Assembly: GCF_001425575.1 (NCBI RefSeq)
Contig: NZ_LMRD01000010.1
Coordinates: 1-64,000 of the forward strand
From: Aurantimonas sp. Leaf443
GTDB lineage: Bacteria; Pseudomonadota; Alphaproteobacteria; Rhizobiales; Rhizobiaceae
Length of the DNA stretch: 64,000 nt
Direction of reading: 5' to 3'
Shown here: positions 59,611 to 64,000 of the stretch, in pieces
Numbering within the stretch: position 1 is the stretch's first letter
Layout: each line of letters begins with the position of its first letter
Notes under the pieces: model-generated
Seen by the model: the letters and a program-made list of their open reading frames with translations, nothing else
Told to the model about the DNA's origin: nothing
The model's database searches: none
Made by a program: the position numbers and the translations under genes

Positions 59611-60867
59611 CTACCAGTCGCTGCGCTTCAGGCGGCGCAGCTGTTTCTCCAGCGCGTCGAGATTGGTCGCCGCGTCGCCCTGGCCGGCGAGCGTCTTGCT
59701 GGCCGCCGTCCAGAACTGCTGCGAGACCTCGTTGTACTTGGCCTTGGTCGGCGCCGAGGGCCGGGGCGTGGCGTTCTCGAAGACGCTCTTCCACTTGGCG
59801 ACGAGGGGCTGCTGCGCCTTGATGTCGGCATCGTCGTAGAGGGCGGGGATCGAGGGCAGGCGCGAGGTGCCGAGCGCGCGCTGTTTCTGGCTCTCGGGCG
59901 AGACGAGGAACTTCACGAGTTCGATCGCCGCATCCTTGTTCCTGGAGAACTGCGAGACCGCGAGGTTCCAGCCGCCGAGGCAGGCGGCCGAGACGCCCCC
60001 GGCGCCCGCCGGCAGCGGGGCGGCGTCGAACTTGCCCTTCACCGCGGAATCGGCGCCGTTGCCCAGATTGTAGGCGTAGGGCCAGTTGCGCATGAAGACC
60101 GCGTTGCCCGTCTGCCAGACGCCGCGCGACTCCTCCTCCATGTAGCCGAGGACGCCCGCCGGCGCGATCGTGCCCACCCAGCCGCGCGCCATGTCCAGCG
60201 CCTCGGCGGCCTTCGGGTTGTTGACGGTGATCTCGCCCTCGGGCGAGACGATCTGGCCGCCGCCGTTGGAGGCGATCCATTCGAGCGCGTCGCAGGTCAG
60301 GCCCTCATAGGCCGCGCCCTGGAAGACGAAGCCGTTCATCTGCGCGTTGCCGGCCGCGCGCTCCTTGTCCTGGATCTCCCTGGCGGTCTCGGTGAGCTCG
60401 GCCCAGGTGCCGGGCACGGACTTGCCGTATTTCTCCAGAAGGTCCTTGCGGTAGTAGAGCGCGGGCGCGTCGGCATAGAGCGGCATGGCGACGAGCTTGC
60501 CGTCGACCGTCTGCGACTGGACGATCGCCGGGGAATGCTGGCCGACCACGTCCCTCATCGCGTCCGTCAGGTCGACGAAATTGGCCGCCAGCTGCGGCGC
60601 CCAGATCACGTCGGTTCGGTAGACGTCGACATCCTCGTTGCCGGCCGAGAGCCAGAGCCGGTACTGGCCGAACTGGTCGGTTGTGGAGGCCGGCATGGTG
60701 ACGATCTTCACCGTGTGGCCGCTGGCCTTCTCGAACGCGTCGAGCTGGCCGCGCAGTTCCTCGATATCCTTGCCGATCGAGCCGGCGACGATCGAGAGTT
60801 CGGCGGCCTGCGCCGCTCCCACGAGCGAGACGCCGGCCACGAGCGCGGCGATCAATGATTTCAGCAT
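59611..60867 (-). CDS. thuE: Trehalose/alpha-glucoside ABC binding protein
   Basis: Periplasmic MalE-like receptor, 418 aa, with a Sec signal (KSLIAALVAGVSLVGAAQA). The mature start ELSIVAGSIGKDIEELRGQLD and segments VTMPASTTDQFGQYRLWL and DVYRTDVIWAPQLAANFVDLT resemble ThuE of Sinorhizobium trehalose/maltose uptake. GGAGGAGAACCGC precedes the ATG. Named ThuE because thuA and thuB are adjacent. Confidence 0.88.
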   Translation of the reverse strand: MLKSLIAALVAGVSLVGAAQAAELSIVAGSIGKDIEELRGQLDAFEKASGHTVKIVTMPASTTDQFGQYRLWLSAGNEDVDVYRTDVIWAPQLAANFVDLTDAMRDVVGQHSPAIVQSQTVDGKLVAMPLYADAPALYYRKDLLEKYGKSVPGTWAELTETAREIQDKERAAGNAQMNGFVFQGAAYEGLTCDALEWIASNGGGQIVSPEGEITVNNPKAAEALDMARGWVGTIAPAGVLGYMEEESRGVWQTGNAVFMRNWPYAYNLGNGADSAVKGKFDAAPLPAGAGGVSAACLGGWNLAVSQFSRNKDAAIELVKFLVSPESQKQRALGTSRLPSIPALYDDADIKAQQPLVAKWKSVFENATPRPSAPTKAKYNEVSQQFWTAASKTLAGQGDAATNLDALEKQLRRLKRSDW

Positions 60868-61067
60868 GCGGTTCTCCTCCCAGGGATGTCCTGCACGGCC
60901 GGGTTGTACCGGGCCTTCGAACGACGCGCCGTCTCCGGGCGCTGCCGCTCCTCCTCACCTCACCGTTCCATCCCGGTCCGTCGCCGCCGGGTCGTCACGA
61001 TAGCTGTGTCACGCGGGCGCCGCGGAAAGACGCCGCGCCCGATTTTCGCCCTATTTGGCCGCCCGCC

Positions 61068-62129
61068 TCAGGCGGCGACCTCCATCCGGCGCCCCTCGCG
61101 GTCCGAGACGATGCACAGGTCGAGAAGCTTCTGGATCTCCGCGGCATGGCGGAAGTCCGGCTGGCCGTTCTCGCCCGTCATCAGGGCCATGGCGAAGCGG
61201 TGCTCGTTGCGCGGCGTCACCGGGCATTCCACGCGCTTCCAGGTCGCGGTGTCGACGTCGGCGCCCAGGCACACGTCGAGCGTGGAGGTGAGCTGGTTGG
61301 CCCAGATGCGCAGGGCCCCGGTCTCGCCGTAGATCGTCAGATGCAGGTCGTTGAGGTTGCCGGTGGCGTAGCGGCTCATGTGCACGACGCCGAGCGCGCC
61401 GTTCTCCATCTCGACCGTCATCGCCACGCTGTCGTTGACGTCGAAGCGGTAGGCGCCGATCGCCCCGCCCTCGGCCTTGTCGAAGGTCTTCATGCGCGCC
61501 TGCAGGGCGGCGATGCCCTGGCCGCAGCCGAAGGTGACGAAGTCGAGGATGTGGATGCCGATATCGCCGAGGACGCCCGTCGAGCCGTGCGCGGAGGACA
61601 GGCGCCAGAGCCAGCGATCCTCCGTGCGCCAGTCGCCCCAGTGCTTTCCGGTGAGCCAGCTCTGCAGATAGTTGGCGTCGACATGGCGGATCGTGCCGAT
61701 GCGCCCCTCGTCCACCATGCGCCGCGCCATCTGCAGCGCGTGGGCGTTGCGATAGGTGAGGTTGACCATGTTGACGAGGCCGGATTCCTCGGCCGCCCGC
61801 GTCATGGCGAGCGCGTCGGGATGGTTCACGGCCAGCGGCTTCTCGCAGAAGACCGGCTTGCCGGCCGAGAGAAGCTGCATCGTCGTCGCCTTGTGCACGG
61901 CGTCGGGTGTGGCGTTCACCGCCGCGTCGAAGCCGTTCCAGGCGAGCGCCTCGTCGAGGCTGGAGAAGACGTTGGGGATCGCATGCTCGGCCGCGAAGAG
62001 GCGGGCGCGCTCGACATTCATGTCCACCGCCGCCACGACCTTGCAGGTCGGGATGGAGGCGAAATGCTCGGCATGGCGCGGCGCGATGCCGCCGGTGCCC
62101 AGGATCAGGATGCGGTGTTCGGCGCTCAC
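61068..62129 (-). CDS. thuB: ThuB-type Gfo/Idh/MocA oxidoreductase
   Basis: NAD(P)-dependent sugar dehydrogenase of 353 aa. N-terminal Rossmann motif ILGTGGIAPRHAEHF, the EKPLAV motif (FCEKPLAVNHPDAL), and the catalytic GDIGIHILD. ThuB with ThuA converts imported trehalose via 3-keto forms in rhizobia. GTG at 62129 overlaps the thuA stop (GTGA). Confidence 0.9.
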   Translation of the reverse strand: MSAEHRILILGTGGIAPRHAEHFASIPTCKVVAAVDMNVERARLFAAEHAIPNVFSSLDEALAWNGFDAAVNATPDAVHKATTMQLLSAGKPVFCEKPLAVNHPDALAMTRAAEESGLVNMVNLTYRNAHALQMARRMVDEGRIGTIRHVDANYLQSWLTGKHWGDWRTEDRWLWRLSSAHGSTGVLGDIGIHILDFVTFGCGQGIAALQARMKTFDKAEGGAIGAYRFDVNDSVAMTVEMENGALGVVHMSRYATGNLNDLHLTIYGETGALRIWANQLTSTLDVCLGADVDTATWKRVECPVTPRNEHRFAMALMTGENGQPDFRHAAEIQKLLDLCIVSDREGRRMEVAA

Positions 62130-62911
62130 CGGTAACCCGCCTCCCCGGCCTTGTGCAGCGAGGGGCCCTTCTTCACGATCGCCTCGCGCGCCTTCTCGAC
62201 CGGCACGTTCGGCGCCTGCGACACGTCCTTCCAGGGCCTGGCGGGGTTGTAGGCCCAGGCGACGGCGTTGCGCAGCACCGTCTGGATGCTCGGATCGTGA
62301 TAGATCGGATAGGTCTCGTGGCCGGGCTCGAAATAGAAGATCCGGCCCGCGCCCCGCTGGTAGGTGAGCCCGGAGCGGAACACCTCGCCGCCCTCGAACC
62401 AGGAGACGAAGACCGTCTCCAGCGGCTCGGGCACGAGGAAGGGCTCGCCATACATCTCGGAATGGGGCAGCTCGATCGCCGCCTCGATCCCTTGCGCGAT
62501 CGGATGGCTCGGATTGATGACCCAGAGCCGCTCGCGCTCGCCCGCCTCGCGCCAGCGCAGAGAGCAGGGCGTGCCCATCATGCGCTTGAAGATCTTGGAG
62601 AAATGCCCCGAATGCAGGATGACGAGGCCCATGCCCTCGTTGACGCGCTGCTGCACGCGGTCGACGATCTCGTCCGACACCTGACCATGCGCCTTGTGGC
62701 CCCACCAGAGGAGAACGTCCGTCTCGTCGAGCCTTGCCTGGGAGAGGCCGTGCTCGGGCTCGGGCATGGTGGCGGTGGAGACGGAGAAGCGCGCGTCCTG
62801 GCGCAGGGCGGCGGCGATCGTCTCGTGGATGCCGTCGGGATAGACCTCCCGCACGACGGCATTCTCCTTCTCGTGGAGGAACTCGTTCCAAACGACGGTA
62901 CGGATCGTCAT
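62126..62911 (-). CDS. thuA: Trehalose utilization protein ThuA
   Basis: A 261-aa glutamine amidotransferase-like (ThuA) protein: VVWNEFLHEKENAVVREVYPDGIHE, DVLLWWGHKAHGQVSDEIVD and LVILHSGHFSKIFKRMMGT. Acts with ThuB on trehalose or derived sugars. Divergent from the LacI regulator across 264 bp containing two palindromic sites. Confidence 0.93.
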   Translation of the reverse strand: MTIRTVVWNEFLHEKENAVVREVYPDGIHETIAAALRQDARFSVSTATMPEPEHGLSQARLDETDVLLWWGHKAHGQVSDEIVDRVQQRVNEGMGLVILHSGHFSKIFKRMMGTPCSLRWREAGERERLWVINPSHPIAQGIEAAIELPHSEMYGEPFLVPEPLETVFVSWFEGGEVFRSGLTYQRGAGRIFYFEPGHETYPIYHDPSIQTVLRNAVAWAYNPARPWKDVSQAPNVPVEKAREAIVKKGPSLHKAGEAGYR

Positions 62912-63070
62912 GCGCGCTATCGCCTTTCCATCTCCAATCGCGGACCGCGATCGGCAGAGGCGGCCCGATGCCGGCGGCGGGGCGAAAGGCCCGTCCTCGC
63001 CGGCGCGCGCTCGCGCCCTCTCCCGATGGTCCGCCTCCTCCCGAGAGGACGGTCGGCGCCCTGGACCGCT

Positions 63071-63084
63071 TCAAAGCGCTTTGA
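63071..63084. promoter_or_regulatory. LacI-type operator 1
   Basis: TCAAAGCGCTTTGA is a perfect 14-bp palindrome with the central CG typical of LacI-family operators, in the divergent promoter region of thuA and the regulator. Its centre is about 21.5 bp from the second site. Confidence 0.65.
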
Positions 63085-63091
63085 GAGGAGA

Positions 63092-63106
63092 TTGAAGCGG
63101 TTTGAA
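63092..63106. promoter_or_regulatory. LacI-type operator 2
   Basis: TTGAAGCGGTTTGAA is an imperfect palindrome related to operator 1 (GAAGCG/ TTTGA arms), placed two helical turns away on the same face. Confidence 0.55.
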
Positions 63107-63175
63107 ATGCGTGTCAAGAATGGCGCCGCGATTTTTGGGAGCGCGGCGCCGACGAGGCGGGGGCCGGGAGGCGGC

Positions 63176-64000
63176 ATGATCCACAGCTTGAAGGACCTCG
63201 CGGAGCATCTGAAGCTCTCGCAGACCACGGTAAGCCGGGCGCTCAACGGCTATCCGGAGGTCGGCGCCAAGACGCGCCAGCGCGTCATCGAGGCGGCGGA
63301 GCGGCTGAACTACCGGCCGAACCCGACGGCGCGGCGCCTGGCGACGGGCCGGGCCAACGCGCTCGGCATCCTCTTCTCCGTCGAGGACAAGATGCTGGAG
63401 CGCCCGACCGTGACCGACCTCCTCGCCGGCATCAGCGAGACGGCGGCGGACCGGGGGCTGGCGATCCATCTCAACCCCGTGCGCTCGGGCGAGGAGGGGC
63501 GCGCCTGCGAGCGCATCGTGGGCTCCGGCGCGGTCGACGCGCTCGTCCTCCTCTCCCCGCTCCTCGATACGGCCGAGACGAGCTGGCTCGCCAAGATCGA
63601 CTTTCCCGTCGTCGGCCACGGGCGCCCGGTCTTCGAACAGGACGTCGCCTCGCTCAGCGTCGACAATCTCGGCGCCTTCCACAAGGGCGCCGCCTATCTC
63701 GCCGGGCTCGGCCATCGGCGCATCGCCCTCCTCAACGGCGAGGAGAAGCTCGCCTACGGGCAGGATCGGCGGCGGGGCTACCTGACGGCCCTTGCCGAAG
63801 CAGGCCTTGCCGCCGACGCGGCGCTGATGGCGAGCGGTCGCCAGACCTATCTGGAAGGCTACCGCGCCGCCCGGGCCATGCTGGCGCTGGACGGGCGCCC
63901 CACCGCCTTCCTGTGCTCCTCCATCCTGGTGGCGACGGGGGCCTCGCGCGCCATCGCCGAGGCCGGCCTGTCGATCCCGCGCGACGTCTCCCTCGTCGCC
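63176..64000 (+). CDS. LacI-family regulator (runs off the window)
   Basis: The first 275 residues of a LacI-type repressor. HTH: LKDLAEHLKLSQTTVSRALNGYPEVGAKTR, hinge NYRPNPTARRLATGRANALGILF, then the periplasmic-binding-protein-like ligand domain to the edge. GGGAGG precedes the ATG at 63176. Divergent from thuAB, so it is the likely sugar-responsive controller, acting at the palindromes 63071-63106. Confidence 0.93.
   Translation, partial: MIHSLKDLAEHLKLSQTTVSRALNGYPEVGAKTRQRVIEAAERLNYRPNPTARRLATGRANALGILFSVEDKMLERPTVTDLLAGISETAADRGLAIHLNPVRSGEEGRACERIVGSGAVDALVLLSPLLDTAETSWLAKIDFPVVGHGRPVFEQDVASLSVDNLGAFHKGAAYLAGLGHRRIALLNGEEKLAYGQDRRRGYLTALAEAGLAADAALMASGRQTYLEGYRAARAMLALDGRPTAFLCSSILVATGASRAIAEAGLSIPRDVSLVA

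Overview
The window is GC-rich chromosomal DNA that looks like an alphaproteobacterium of the Hyphomicrobiales (Rhizobiales). This is inferred from a Caulobacter/Agrobacterium-style cpa/tad pilus cluster, CtrA-like boxes, thuAB and agl-type sugar genes known from Sinorhizobium, an opgC-family succinyltransferase and many 4-bp start/stop overlaps. No rRNA gene or species marker is present, so genus is left open.

Layout. 1-3236: an accessory patch with a 5'-truncated serine recombinase, its small HTH partner, an unrecognised gene with a HEPN-type R-N-x3-H motif, and tRNA-Ser(GGA). 3237-3824: no gene seen. 3825-14967: a minus-strand catabolic block with a CUT1 sugar-type ABC importer (two permeases, binding protein, ATPase), an SDR, and a full tetronate (threonate/erythronate) degradation set ltnD, otnI, otnC, otnK, denD, headed by a GntR/FCD regulator. 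15183-16276: a small membrane protein and msrA. 16501-27954: a nucleoside uptake and salvage block (BMP binding protein, nucleoside hydrolase, ATPase, two permeases, cytidine deaminase, purine nucleoside phosphorylase, deoC, deoA). 27977-31546: convergent minus-strand genes for a retropepsin-like protease, upp, add and deoB. 31642-42315: the Tad/Flp pilus locus (pilN-domain protein, flp, cpaA-F, tadB, tadC, tadD). 42439-44758: leucyl aminopeptidase and an NlpC/P60 hydrolase. 45198-48420: pabB, pabA, pabC and a DHFR-like gene (folate). 48645-54734: a MarR regulator, then osmoregulated periplasmic glucan genes (opgG/D-like, an unknown, opgH, opgC). 54725-64000: a trehalose/alpha-glucoside block (ATPase, alpha-glucosidase, two permeases, binding protein, thuB, thuA) with a divergent LacI regulator cut by the window end.

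The most notable element is a compact nucleotidyltransferase/HEPN gene pair (17845-18707) whose products carry exact GSX10DXD and RX4HXY motifs, the signature of MntA/HepT toxin-antitoxin systems. It separates the nucleoside binding-protein gene from the rest of its operon and lies between two imperfect 136-143 bp direct repeats that contain the start of the nucleoside hydrolase gene, so the left copy is a dead gene fragment. Other points of interest are a perfect 16-bp palindrome with a parS-like core (16362-16377), two LacI-type operators about two helical turns apart (63071-63106), hairpins directly after the three ABC binding-protein genes, and a sugar locus mixing thu and agl gene content.
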